Assembly: GCA_963609805.1 (NCBI GenBank)
Contig: CAVDLN010000089.1
Coordinates: 1-7,415, forward strand
DNA from: CAMEON01 sp963609805
GTDB taxonomy: Bacteria; Bacillota; Clostridia; Oscillospirales; CAG-272
Direction: 5' to 3'
DNA length: 7,415 nt
Positions 1 through 6,403 of this stretch are shown in pieces (positions within the stretch are counted from its first letter, which is position 1; every line of letters begins with the position of its first letter). A program made the translations under genes and the position numbers. Under the pieces are notes generated by a model. The model did not search any database. It saw only the letters and a program-made list of their open reading frames with translations, and had not been told where the DNA came from.

Positions 1-1
1 A

Positions 2-10
2 TGGTATAAT
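2..10 (+). promoter_or_regulatory. Extended -10 promoter element upstream of pncB
   Basis: The sequence TGGTATAAT matches the extended -10 pattern TGnTATAAT exactly, with a perfect TATAAT hexamer at 5-10. Transcription would start near base 17 and leave a leader of about 40 bases before the pncB start codon. Any -35 box would lie outside the window, so only half of the promoter can be judged. The position directly ahead of the first gene of a plus-strand run supports its being real. Confidence 0.6.
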
Positions 11-38
11 AGGCGGTGTAATTGCTGTTTGAATTGAC

Positions 39-44
39 AAGGAG
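39..44 (+). promoter_or_regulatory. Ribosome binding site of pncB
   Basis: AAGGAG lies 12 bases ahead of the ATG at 57. The spacing is longer than the usual 6-9 bases, but no better-placed start exists, and the protein beginning at 57 has the N-terminus expected for the family (RNLTMLCDFYELTM). Confidence 0.55.
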
Positions 45-56
45 ACCAAAGCAAGA

Positions 57-1505
57 ATGAAAGATATTTCACGCAACCTGACCATGCTCTGCGACTTTTA
101 TGAGCTTACCATGGCAGGCGGCTATTTCCGTTCCGGCCTCGGTGACCGGATTGCCTACTTTGATCTGTTCTATCGGGACAACCCGGACGGCGGCGGGTAT
201 GCTGTTGTCGCCGGACTTGAACAGATCGTGGATTACATTAAAAACCTGCACTTTACCGAGGAGGACATTGACTTCCTGCGGAAAAAGGGCTGCTTCAGCG
301 AAGCGTTTCTGGAGTATCTGCGGACATTCCGCTTCACGGGAGACATGTGGGCCGTGCCGGAGGGAACTTTTGTCTTTCCCGGGGAGCCGCTGATTACCGT
401 TCGCGCTCCCGCGATACAGGCGCAGTTTATCGAGACATACCTGCTCATGATTGTCAACCATGAATCCCTGATCGCCACCAAGGCGGCGCGCATCACCCGT
501 GCCGCCAAAGGACGTGCCGTCAGCGAGTTCGGATCCCGCCGCGCGCAGGGAGCGGACGCCGCCATTCTGGGTGCGCGTGCCGCCTTTATCGGCGGCTGCA
601 GCTCTACCGCCTGCACACTGTCGGACGAGGCTTTCGGTGTGCCCGCAGGCGGAACCATGGCGCACTCATGGGTGCAGATGTTCGACAGCGAACTGGATGC
701 TTTCCGCACCTACTGTGAACTGTACCCGAACAACGCCACCTTGCTTATTGACACCTACAGCGTATTGGAATCCGGACTGCCGCACGCCATTCAGGCATTC
801 AACGAAGTGCTGCGTCCGCGCGGCATCACCTCCTGTGCCATCCGCATTGACTCCGGAGACATCACCTATCTGACCAAAAAAATCCGCGCCCGTCTGGATG
901 AGGCCGGATGGCAAACCTGCAAAATTGTTGTCTCAAACTCCATGGATGAGTATATCATTCGGGAGCTGATCCGCCAGGGCGCGTGCATTGACGCCTTCGG
1001 CGTCGGCGAGCGGCTGATCACCGCCAAAAGCGACCCTGTGTTCGGCGGTGTCTACAAGCTGTGCGCCGTGGAAGCGCAGGACGGAACAATCATTCCGAAG
1101 ATAAAAATCAGCGAAAACGTTGCCAAAATCACCACGCCGCATTTCAAGAAGGTCTACCGTCTGCGCGGCCGCGAAACGGGCAAGGCGGAGGCTGACCTCC
1201 TTTGCCTGCATGATGAGGTTGTGGACGATTCAAAGCCGCTTGAGATATTTGATCCGCAGAACACATGGAAGCGCAAGGTATTGACGGACTTTACCGCCGA
1301 GGAACTGCTGGTACCCGTATTCCGACACGGCGAACTGGTGTACAGCCTTCCCACACTGCCGGAAATCCGTGCACGATTCGAAGCGGAACGCGAGGGCATG
1401 TGGGAGGAGGTACGTCGGTTCACAAATCCGCACAACTACTATGTTGACCTGTCCCAAAAGCTCTGGGACATCAAGCAGGCCATGCTCAACAACCGTACGC
1501 ACTGA
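57..1505 (+). CDS. pncB: Nicotinate phosphoribosyltransferase
   Basis: This cytoplasmic enzyme of NAD salvage joins nicotinate to PRPP, forming nicotinate mononucleotide and pyrophosphate, usually with ATP hydrolysis. The 482-residue length fits the family. Visible family signatures are the N-terminal LTMLCDFYELTM segment (residues 8-19), FGSRRAQG (158-165), the AGGTMAHSW segment with His203 (197-205) as the likely phosphorylated histidine, IDTYS (231-235), RIDSGD (263-268) in the phosphoribosyl-binding part, and FGVGERL (314-320). The barrel is followed by a C-terminal domain running to about residue 480. In the segment after RIDSGD, where many homologues read SGDLDE, this protein has SNSMDEY (293-299). 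The ATG start follows an AAGGAG site and an extended -10 element. The gene is separated by 9 bases from a pyrophosphatase gene that could remove its by-product, so the two are probably co-transcribed. Recognition is from motifs seen directly; the family assignment is very secure. Confidence 0.95.
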   Translation: MKDISRNLTMLCDFYELTMAGGYFRSGLGDRIAYFDLFYRDNPDGGGYAVVAGLEQIVDYIKNLHFTEEDIDFLRKKGCFSEAFLEYLRTFRFTGDMWAVPEGTFVFPGEPLITVRAPAIQAQFIETYLLMIVNHESLIATKAARITRAAKGRAVSEFGSRRAQGADAAILGARAAFIGGCSSTACTLSDEAFGVPAGGTMAHSWVQMFDSELDAFRTYCELYPNNATLLIDTYSVLESGLPHAIQAFNEVLRPRGITSCAIRIDSGDITYLTKKIRARLDEAGWQTCKIVVSNSMDEYIIRELIRQGACIDAFGVGERLITAKSDPVFGGVYKLCAVEAQDGTIIPKIKISENVAKITTPHFKKVYRLRGRETGKAEADLLCLHDEVVDDSKPLEIFDPQNTWKRKVLTDFTAEELLVPVFRHGELVYSLPTLPEIRARFEAEREGMWEEVRRFTNPHNYYVDLSQKLWDIKQAMLNNRTH

Positions 1506-1514
1506 AGGCCTCAC

Positions 1515-1928
1515 ATGATCGATGACAAAGAGAAAGCGGTTTCCCGTCCGGACCCGCAGACATGGCTGGGCTGCACTGTAACCATGGAAACCGATCGACC
1601 CATCGGATACACACACAGGAAAAACGGCCACTCTTTCACCTACCCCGTCAACTATGGCTTTATTCCCGGCGTGATCGGCGGAGACGGGGAGGAACTGGAT
1701 GTATACCTGCTGGGTGTTGACAAACCCGTCCCGCGGTTCACCGGTGTCATTATCGGGGCCGTTGTCCGCACCGATGACGAGGAGGACAAGCTGGTGATGG
1801 CACCGTCCGGTGTCCGCCTCACCGCCGCGGAAATCCGCGCGGCCGTGGAATTCCAGGAAAGATATCACACATCGTACATCCTGACAGCCTCGGAATGCCC
1901 GAAAGGAATCAAAAAACCGAAAAATTAG
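1515..1928 (+). CDS. Small family I inorganic pyrophosphatase
   Basis: This is probably a soluble Mg-dependent enzyme that hydrolyses pyrophosphate to two phosphates. At 137 residues it is shorter than the roughly 175 residues of E. coli Ppa, but it keeps the core: YPVNYGFIPG (43-52), GGDGEELDV (55-63) and TDDEEDKLV (86-94), followed by a VEFQERY segment (111-117) near the end. By comparison with E. coli Ppa, Asp57 and Asp62 correspond to metal ligands D65 and D70, and Asp87 or Asp88 with Asp91 correspond to D97 and D102. The residue at the D67 position is Glu59. Short clostridial proteins of this type are commonly annotated as pyrophosphatases, but I cannot confirm activity. The start has only a weak AAGG (1505-1508), so translation may be coupled to pncB ending 9 bases upstream. 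Removal of pyrophosphate would pull the PncB reaction forward. Confidence 0.85.
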   Translation: MIDDKEKAVSRPDPQTWLGCTVTMETDRPIGYTHRKNGHSFTYPVNYGFIPGVIGGDGEELDVYLLGVDKPVPRFTGVIIGAVVRTDDEEDKLVMAPSGVRLTAAEIRAAVEFQERYHTSYILTASECPKGIKKPKN

Positions 1929-1932
1929 GAGG
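1927..1932 (+). promoter_or_regulatory. Ribosome binding site that fixes the start of the glycoside hydrolase gene
   Basis: A perfect AGGAGG lies 10 bases ahead of the ATG at 1943 and overlaps the TAG stop of the pyrophosphatase gene (1926-1928). It decides the start: the longer reading frame opening at 1895 lies inside the pyrophosphatase gene, has no such site, and would put 16 charged residues before an otherwise classical signal peptide. Confidence 0.8.
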
Positions 1933-1942
1933 TATTTTTTTC

Positions 1943-4162
1943 ATGAAGCGAACCCTTACCGCGTGCTTGCTGCTGGCAGGAATGATCCTGTCGCTGCTTG
2001 CCTTCCCCACAACTGCATATGCAAAGGAGAGTACCAATATGATCAAAAACGGAGACTTCGAATCCGGAAACCGGAACTGGAGCTTCTGGACACAGAATTC
2101 CTCCAGCGGTTCCAGCAAGTTTCTCAAAAGCGGAGGAAAAGACGGATCCTCCGGTATGAAAATCACCAATAAGGCCGCCGTCGCCAGCAGCCTCGGTCAG
2201 TATGCCGACTGCAAGCAGGGCAAGACCTACATCATGACCTGCGATGTCAAGACCGAGAATGTAGACGGCGGAAGCGGTTTCTGCCTGGGGCTTGCCACCT
2301 ATGACAGCGCCGGCACCAATCTCGGCGAACAGGTCAGCTCCTCCATATTCGGGACGGCAGACTGGCAGTCCCTGACCTTTATCTTCAAGGTTACAAACAA
2401 CCCGGTGCAGGTCAACGTCAGCGCACGTCTCTGGTTTGCCACCGGAACTGTCTATATAGACAATATCACACTGACCGAGGTGGTAGAAGCCGATCCTGTC
2501 AGCACCACCTACAATCTGACTCTCTCGGATACGGCCAACCGCCACACCGTTGATGCGCTGGGCTGTGAGTGGGACCCCAAGCTACTGCTGGAAGTCAACC
2601 GCAATCACGGCATCACCGACGAGGATCTGGACTTCATCAAGGACAAAATTAAGACACTCGGTCTGCAGGCCGTGCGCGTGATGTTTACGCCGGACTGGTT
2701 TGAGAAGCAGAACGACAACGATGATCCCTTCGTGACCGATCCGGACGGTTTTGATATGGACAATGACGAGATGAACTGTCTCTTTGCCTACCTGAAGGTA
2801 TGCGACGAGCTTGGCGTGCGGGTCACACTGACATGGTGGGGTGCGCCCGCGGGCAGCTGGCTTGCATGCGACAACATCGGCGACTGGATCGGCGCGCCTA
2901 ACGACGCGGACGAAATGGCGGAAAACATCTCCTACCTGCTGTATTACATCCGGGAAAAGCTGGGCTACAGTTGCGTCAAGGAAGTAATCATTCAGAACGA
3001 GCCGAGCTACTCCTTCCACGGTGACGGAGGTGCGGTTGATTTTGATCTGTATGTCACCTGCTATAAGACCCTGTACAAGCGTCTCAACGATATGGGCATG
3101 GGCGACATCGTTCTGGTCGGTTCCGACGATTCCCAGAGCTACGGGTGGTACTACAAGGCTGTCGAGGCACTGCGCGATGTCTGCGGAAAATTCGACTCGC
3201 ACAACTACGCATGGAGCTACGATCTCCCGTACCTTGACGTGGTATCGCAGGAATTTGTCTCAACCCGTACGGCACTCGCGGGCGACACGCCCTTTTACAT
3301 CGGTGAATTCGGCGACGGCTCCTGCGTCGGTGCCTACTATGCCTCATCGGCTGAAACCTACGGGCGCGGACTGTACGTTGCTTCGGTTGTCGTAAACTCC
3401 TTCAAGGCAGGTGCTGCGGGAATGTCCTACTGGCCGCTGCATGATGTATACTACTATCAGGGTTCCACGGAACCCGGTACCGGCGAGGGCGACAACGGCG
3501 GACTTATGAGTATGGGACTTATCGGCTACAAGACGGATGGGGAGTGGAGCTTCCGGCCGACCTACTATGCATACGGTCTTCTGTGCAATTATATTCCCTA
3601 CGGGTCTCAGATTTACAATGTCACCGGCGACACAGACCATCTGATTGACACCGTCGCCGTCAAGACAACGGAAGGACGGTGGAGTCTCATTGCGGTCAAC
3701 CGTTCCGAGGTTTCGCAAACCGTCAGCATCTCCACCGGAGCGGCCATCGGCACCGCGCTGAACAGCTACCTGTTCACGGAAAATTCCCTGCCTACGGACG
3801 GAACCATGATTGCCGCCTCCGGGTGCGTGGAACCGACCGACGGTGTCTATACCGTGACGATCCCCGCCGACAGCTTTGTTGTGCTTTCCTCGATCGGAAT
3901 GAGTGAGCAGGATACGGCAGCCGAGACCGATACGGCAGCATCCACGGATACTGATTCGGATACAGCCGCAGTGACCGAATCCGAGTCGGTCTCTTCTGTT
4001 GATTCCGCAGCAGCTGACAGCGTATCCGAGAGCGAGACGCAGACAGATGCCAAGGACGGCTGCAGCTCCTCCGTGGCCGGTGCGGCAGTTATTCCGGCCG
4101 CGCTGGCAGCAGGCAGTGCCGTTACGGGCATGCGCAGGCGCCGCAGAAAGAATCAAAGATAA
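1943..4162 (+). CDS. Secreted clan GH-A glycoside hydrolase with carbohydrate-binding-like domain and C-terminal anchor-like tail
   Basis: This 739-residue protein is probably exported and cuts a beta-linked polysaccharide or glycoside; the substrate cannot be named. A signal peptide occupies residues 1-27 (MKR, a hydrophobic core, then AYA before the likely cut). Residues about 33-181 (NGDFESGNRNW to YIDNITLTEV) look like a jelly-roll carbohydrate-binding module of the CBM4/9/22 kind. Residues about 188-555 form a TIM-barrel-like catalytic domain. IIQNEP carries Glu353, the expected acid/base of clan GH-A, FYIGEFG carries Glu455, the expected nucleophile, and DSHNY has His420. Residues about 556-652 look like an all-beta C-terminal domain. 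An Asp/Ser/Thr/Glu/Ala-rich linker (653-705) leads to a tail with Cys707, a hydrophobic stretch (711-729) and five arginines (731-735). No LPXTG motif is present. GH5, GH39 or GH30 relatives are all possible. It is 14 bases from the pyrophosphatase gene and may be co-transcribed, although the functions are unrelated. Confidence 0.85.
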   Translation: MKRTLTACLLLAGMILSLLAFPTTAYAKESTNMIKNGDFESGNRNWSFWTQNSSSGSSKFLKSGGKDGSSGMKITNKAAVASSLGQYADCKQGKTYIMTCDVKTENVDGGSGFCLGLATYDSAGTNLGEQVSSSIFGTADWQSLTFIFKVTNNPVQVNVSARLWFATGTVYIDNITLTEVVEADPVSTTYNLTLSDTANRHTVDALGCEWDPKLLLEVNRNHGITDEDLDFIKDKIKTLGLQAVRVMFTPDWFEKQNDNDDPFVTDPDGFDMDNDEMNCLFAYLKVCDELGVRVTLTWWGAPAGSWLACDNIGDWIGAPNDADEMAENISYLLYYIREKLGYSCVKEVIIQNEPSYSFHGDGGAVDFDLYVTCYKTLYKRLNDMGMGDIVLVGSDDSQSYGWYYKAVEALRDVCGKFDSHNYAWSYDLPYLDVVSQEFVSTRTALAGDTPFYIGEFGDGSCVGAYYASSAETYGRGLYVASVVVNSFKAGAAGMSYWPLHDVYYYQGSTEPGTGEGDNGGLMSMGLIGYKTDGEWSFRPTYYAYGLLCNYIPYGSQIYNVTGDTDHLIDTVAVKTTEGRWSLIAVNRSEVSQTVSISTGAAIGTALNSYLFTENSLPTDGTMIAASGCVEPTDGVYTVTIPADSFVVLSSIGMSEQDTAAETDTAASTDTDSDTAAVTESESVSSVDSAAADSVSESETQTDAKDGCSSSVAGAAVIPAALAAGSAVTGMRRRRRKNQR
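3899..4057 (+). other. Acidic Ser/Thr/Asp/Ala-rich linker coding region
   Basis: Residues 653-705 of the hydrolase are low-complexity, built from variations of DTAA, TDT, SES and DS. The DNA reflects this, with GATACGGCAGC at 3911-3921 and again at 3929-3939, an 18-base offset. Such linkers usually span the cell wall or tether a domain away from an anchor. Repeats of this kind can change length by slippage. Confidence 0.7.
4061..4159 (+). other. Sorting-signal-like C-terminal tail of the hydrolase
   Basis: Residues 707-739 show a three-part layout: a Cys-containing motif (GCSSSVAG, with Cys707 encoded at 4061-4063), a hydrophobic helix of about 19 residues, and a terminal cluster of five Arg plus Lys. 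The same layout is known from LPXTG, PEP-CTERM and MYXO-CTERM signals, but the LPXTG motif is absent. It could be a plain tail anchor or a protease-processed signal centred on Cys; that function is inferred. Confidence 0.55.
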
Positions 4163-4195
4163 CAGCTAACAGATAACAGCTAACAGATAACAGCT
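4161..4195 (+). repeat. Tandem heptamer repeat AACAG(C/A)T, five copies
   Basis: AACAGCT and AACAGAT alternate without interruption: 4161-4167, 4168-4174, 4175-4181, 4182-4188 and 4189-4195. Read as a 14-base unit, there are 2.5 copies. Degenerate continuations flank it (CAAAGAT at 4154-4160, AAAAGAT at 4204-4210 and AACAC from 4211). The first copy begins within the hydrolase stop codon. Because the period is 7, TAA recurs at 4160, 4167, 4174, 4181 and 4188, which places stops in all three forward frames. Confidence 0.85.
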
Positions 4196-4229
4196 GCACA
4201 GTTAAAAGATAACACTAAGCCGCAAAAAG

Positions 4230-4263
4230 GAACCGCGGGAGATTTTCAGGTCTCCCGCGGTTC
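4230..4263. terminator. Bidirectional intrinsic terminator between converging transcription units
   Basis: GAACCGCGGGAGA (4230-4242) pairs perfectly with TCTCCCGCGGTTC (4251-4263), a 13-bp stem with an 8-base loop. On the minus strand a run of five T (4228-4224) follows after one base, giving a good terminator for the his operon, whose last stop codon is 24 bases upstream. On the plus strand only TTTT at 4267-4270 follows, after TGC, so termination of the hydrolase transcript is likely but weaker. Confidence 0.9.
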
Positions 4264-4287
4264 TGCTTTTCAATAACGATTGACACA

Positions 4288-4935
4288 TCAGGTCATTTTT
4301 TCCTGCTTGACCTTGTGGTCGATAATATGACGGGATGCCAGCTCGCGATGAACGTCCTCAACGCTTATCCCCATCTCAACCATAAGAACCAGCACGTGGT
4401 ATGCAAGATCCGCGATCTCATACACGGTCTCACGGCGGTCGCCTGCCTTCCCGGCAATGATTACCTCCGTGGATTCCTCTCCTACTTTCTTGAGAATTTT
4501 GTCGATTCCCTTATCAAACAGGTATGTCGTATAGGACCCTTCCGGACGTTCCCTTTTTCTCCCCTCAAGCAGACTGTACAAGCCTTCCAGGCTGAACTCG
4601 GACAGCTCCTCGCTTTGATATACGGGAGCCGTAAAGCAGGAATCACTTCCGGTATGGCACGCCGGCCCGTCCTTCTCAACCACAACGACAAGAGCATCCC
4701 GGTCGCAGTCCGCCGTAATCGAAACAATATGCTGATAATTTCCGCTCGTTTCTCCCTTGAGCCACAACTTCTGTCTGGAACGGCTGAAGAAGCATGTAAG
4801 CCCGCGTTCCATGGATATTTCAAGGCTCTCCCGATTCATATAGGCAACGGTCAGCACCTTCTTCGTGATTGAATCCACCACAACAGCCGGAATAAGGCCC
4901 GCGCTGTCGAATTTCAGTTCATTGATATCCAGCAT
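4288..4935 (-). CDS. hisIE: Bifunctional phosphoribosyl-AMP cyclohydrolase / phosphoribosyl-ATP pyrophosphatase
   Basis: This protein carries out steps 2 and 3 of histidine synthesis: the C-terminal HisE part removes pyrophosphate from PR-ATP, and the N-terminal HisI part opens the adenine ring of PR-AMP to give ProFAR. The 215 residues match the usual fusion length. The HisI domain (about 1-105) has AYMNRESL (31-38), FFSRSRQKLWLKGETSG (49-65), DCDRDA (76-81, metal-binding Asp76/78/80 with Cys77) and CHTG...SC (Cys93, His94, Cys100; zinc and Mg sites). The HisE domain (about 115-203) has GEESTE (152-157) and EIADL (173-177), the acidic motifs of the MazG-like alpha-helical pyrophosphatases. 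It is the last gene of the operon. Its ATG overlaps the hisF stop by one base (TAATG), and GAGGTGA (4943-4949) sits 7 bases ahead. The operon terminator lies 24 bases past its stop. No missing residues are noted. Confidence 0.96.
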   Translation of the reverse strand: MLDINELKFDSAGLIPAVVVDSITKKVLTVAYMNRESLEISMERGLTCFFSRSRQKLWLKGETSGNYQHIVSITADCDRDALVVVVEKDGPACHTGSDSCFTAPVYQSEELSEFSLEGLYSLLEGRKRERPEGSYTTYLFDKGIDKILKKVGEESTEVIIAGKAGDRRETVYEIADLAYHVLVLMVEMGISVEDVHRELASRHIIDHKVKQEKMT

Positions 4936-5693
4936 TACAATCTCACCTCAATCTTTTCTTCTTTCAACTTTCTTTTCAGTTCCGGTATCGTTACTTCCCC
5001 GAAATGGAATACGGATGCCGCAAGCCCCGCATCAATCTGCGGCAGGGCTTTGAAAAGCGTAACGAAATCCTCGGCACTGCCCGCTCCGCCCGATGCAATG
5101 ACGGGCACATGAACGGCATCCAACACTCTGCCCAAGAGTGCAAGGTCGAACCCGTTCCTGACTCCGTCTGTATCGATGGAGTTGACGACAACCTCCCCGG
5201 CGCCCAGCGCGACCTCTCGCCGTATCCAGTCAATCGCCTCCATGCCCGTATCCTCGCGGCCTCCGCGTGCGAACACATGGAATTCACCGTCCACCCGCTT
5301 CACATCAACCGACAGAACGACACACTGGCTGCCGTATTTTTTTGCCGCGTCACATACCAGCTGCGGATTCCGGATGGCGCCGGAATTCACGCTGACTTTG
5401 TCCGCGCCGCACTTCAGAACCCGATCAAAATCGTCCACGGTATTGATTCCGCCGCCGACCGTCAAGGGTATGAAAATGGTCTCCGCCACCTCACGCAAAA
5501 TATCCGTGAAGAGCGCACGTCCCTCGGCGGATGCCGTGATGTCATAAAATACAAGTTCGTCGGCGCCGCTGTCCGAATAGTATTTTCCCAGTTCAACAGG
5601 CGAGGAAACATCGGACAGCGATGCAAAGTTAACCCCTTTGACAACGCGCCCGTTTTTAACGTCGAGACAGGGAATAATCCGTTTTGTTATCAT
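4935..5693 (-). CDS. hisF: Imidazole glycerol phosphate synthase, cyclase subunit
   Basis: This is the cyclase half of the HisH-HisF complex. It uses ammonia channelled from HisH to convert PRFAR to imidazole glycerol phosphate and AICAR, the latter feeding purine synthesis. The 252-residue (beta-alpha)8 barrel has the typical length. The two catalytic aspartates are present: Asp11 in IPCLDVKNGRVVKG (7-20) and Asp130 in VVLSVDVKR (125-133), the same numbering as in Thermotoga HisF. Phosphate-binding turns are seen at LTVGGGI (77-83), SVNSGA (101-106), DTDGVRNGFD (174-183) and IASGGAG (199-205). The start codon overlaps the hisA stop as ATGA, with GGAGG (5701-5705) 7 bases upstream; hisIE follows with a 1-base overlap. 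Everything seen is standard for the family. Confidence 0.97.
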   Translation of the reverse strand: MITKRIIPCLDVKNGRVVKGVNFASLSDVSSPVELGKYYSDSGADELVFYDITASAEGRALFTDILREVAETIFIPLTVGGGINTVDDFDRVLKCGADKVSVNSGAIRNPQLVCDAAKKYGSQCVVLSVDVKRVDGEFHVFARGGREDTGMEAIDWIRREVALGAGEVVVNSIDTDGVRNGFDLALLGRVLDAVHVPVIASGGAGSAEDFVTLFKALPQIDAGLAASVFHFGEVTIPELKRKLKEEKIEVRL

Positions 5694-6403
5694 CTCGCCG
5701 CCTCCAAAGCATCTTTCAGATTTACGGCACCGGTGTAATACGCCTTTCCGAGTATTGCGCCGTACATACCCATCCGGCGGAGCGCGATTATGTCGGACAG
5801 GCTGCTGACTCCTCCGGATGCCGTAATGTCAAGGCTGTATTTTCCGCAGAGGCTGCGGTACAGCTCACGGTTTGTTCCCTGCATGGCACCGTCCTTGGAG
5901 ATATCCGTGCAGATCACGCCGCGCACCCCGAGTGATTCCATACGGTCAAGAAAACCTTCAAGCGTCACATCCGATGTTTCAAGCCAGCCCTTCACGGCAA
6001 TCATGCCGTCCCGCACATCGGCCCCGACGGCAATTCTGTCGCCGTACCTCGCTACGGCTCTCTCCAGAAAAGCAGGGTCATTCACGGCAGCTGTTCCGAG
6101 AATTACGCGCCATACGCCGGCATCCAGGTAACGGTCAATCGTCTCCTCCGTGCGGATACCGCCGCCGATCTCAACCTTGAGCGATGTATCCCGCGCCACG
6201 CGCGCAACCTGCTCGAGATTCGGTGTCGTGCCGTCCTTCGCGCCCTCGAGATCCACCATATGCACATATCCGGCTCCCGCCGACTCGAAATTCCGGGCAA
6301 GGGACAGGATGTCATTGCTGTACACGGTCATTTTTGCGTAATCCCCGCGGAGGAGACGCACTGCCGCTCCGCCGTATAAATCAATTGCCGGAAACAGTAT
6401 CAC
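5690..6403 (-). CDS. hisA: ProFAR isomerase (phosphoribosylformimino-AICAR-phosphate isomerase)
   Basis: This cytoplasmic (beta-alpha)8-barrel enzyme performs the Amadori rearrangement of ProFAR to PRFAR, the substrate of HisH-HisF. The 237 residues fit the family. The expected catalytic pair is Asp8 in LFPAIDLYGG (3-12) and Asp129 in VGADVRDG (126-133). Phosphate-binding and barrel motifs include VEIGGGIRT (77-85), LGTAAVNDP (102-110), CTDISKDG (165-172) and ITASGGVSS (193-201). The gene starts with GTG (6403-6401), which overlaps the hisH stop as GTGA, and has a strong GAGGGGG site 7 bases ahead. HisA and HisF are known to be homologous half-barrel duplications. A dual HisA/TrpF role (PriA), known in actinobacteria, is not indicated here because the neighbours are all his genes, but it cannot be excluded from sequence alone. 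Confidence 0.96.
   Translation of the reverse strand: MILFPAIDLYGGAAVRLLRGDYAKMTVYSNDILSLARNFESAGAGYVHMVDLEGAKDGTTPNLEQVARVARDTSLKVEIGGGIRTEETIDRYLDAGVWRVILGTAAVNDPAFLERAVARYGDRIAVGADVRDGMIAVKGWLETSDVTLEGFLDRMESLGVRGVICTDISKDGAMQGTNRELYRSLCGKYSLDITASGGVSSLSDIIALRRMGMYGAILGKAYYTGAVNLKDALEAAR

Noticed and set aside
34..39. TTGACA resembling a -35 box ahead of pncB
   Set aside because: A matching -10 element would have to lie around 57-62, where the sequence is the pncB start (ATGAAA) and is not TATAAT-like. The extended -10 at 2-10 is a better promoter.
1717..1722. TTGACA inside the pyrophosphatase gene as a promoter for the hydrolase
   Set aside because: No acceptable -10 hexamer is found at a 16-18 base distance, and the sequence encodes the conserved GVDKP segment.
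1895..1942. Longer N-terminus for the hydrolase from an ATG at 1895
   Set aside because: It lies inside the pyrophosphatase gene, lacks a good ribosome binding site and would put charged residues before the signal peptide; the ATG at 1943 has AGGAGG 10 bases ahead.
3344..4156. Long antisense open frame of 270 codons opposite the hydrolase
   Set aside because: It lies wholly opposite a gene with clear domains, its protein has no recognisable family features, and open antisense frames are expected in GC-rich coding DNA.
4157..4215. Heptamer array considered as a CRISPR array or attachment site
   Set aside because: The repeats are 7 bases long and directly abut with no spacers, and there are no cas, integrase or tRNA genes nearby.
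4280..4285. TTGACA in the intergenic gap as a plus-strand promoter
   Set aside because: It would drive antisense RNA into hisIE, and no TATAAT-like sequence occurs at the right distance (around 4303-4308).
5004..5738. Plus-strand open frame of 244 codons opposite hisF
   Set aside because: It is a shadow of hisF, which has every catalytic motif; the plus-strand product resembles no family and has no ribosome binding site that stands out.
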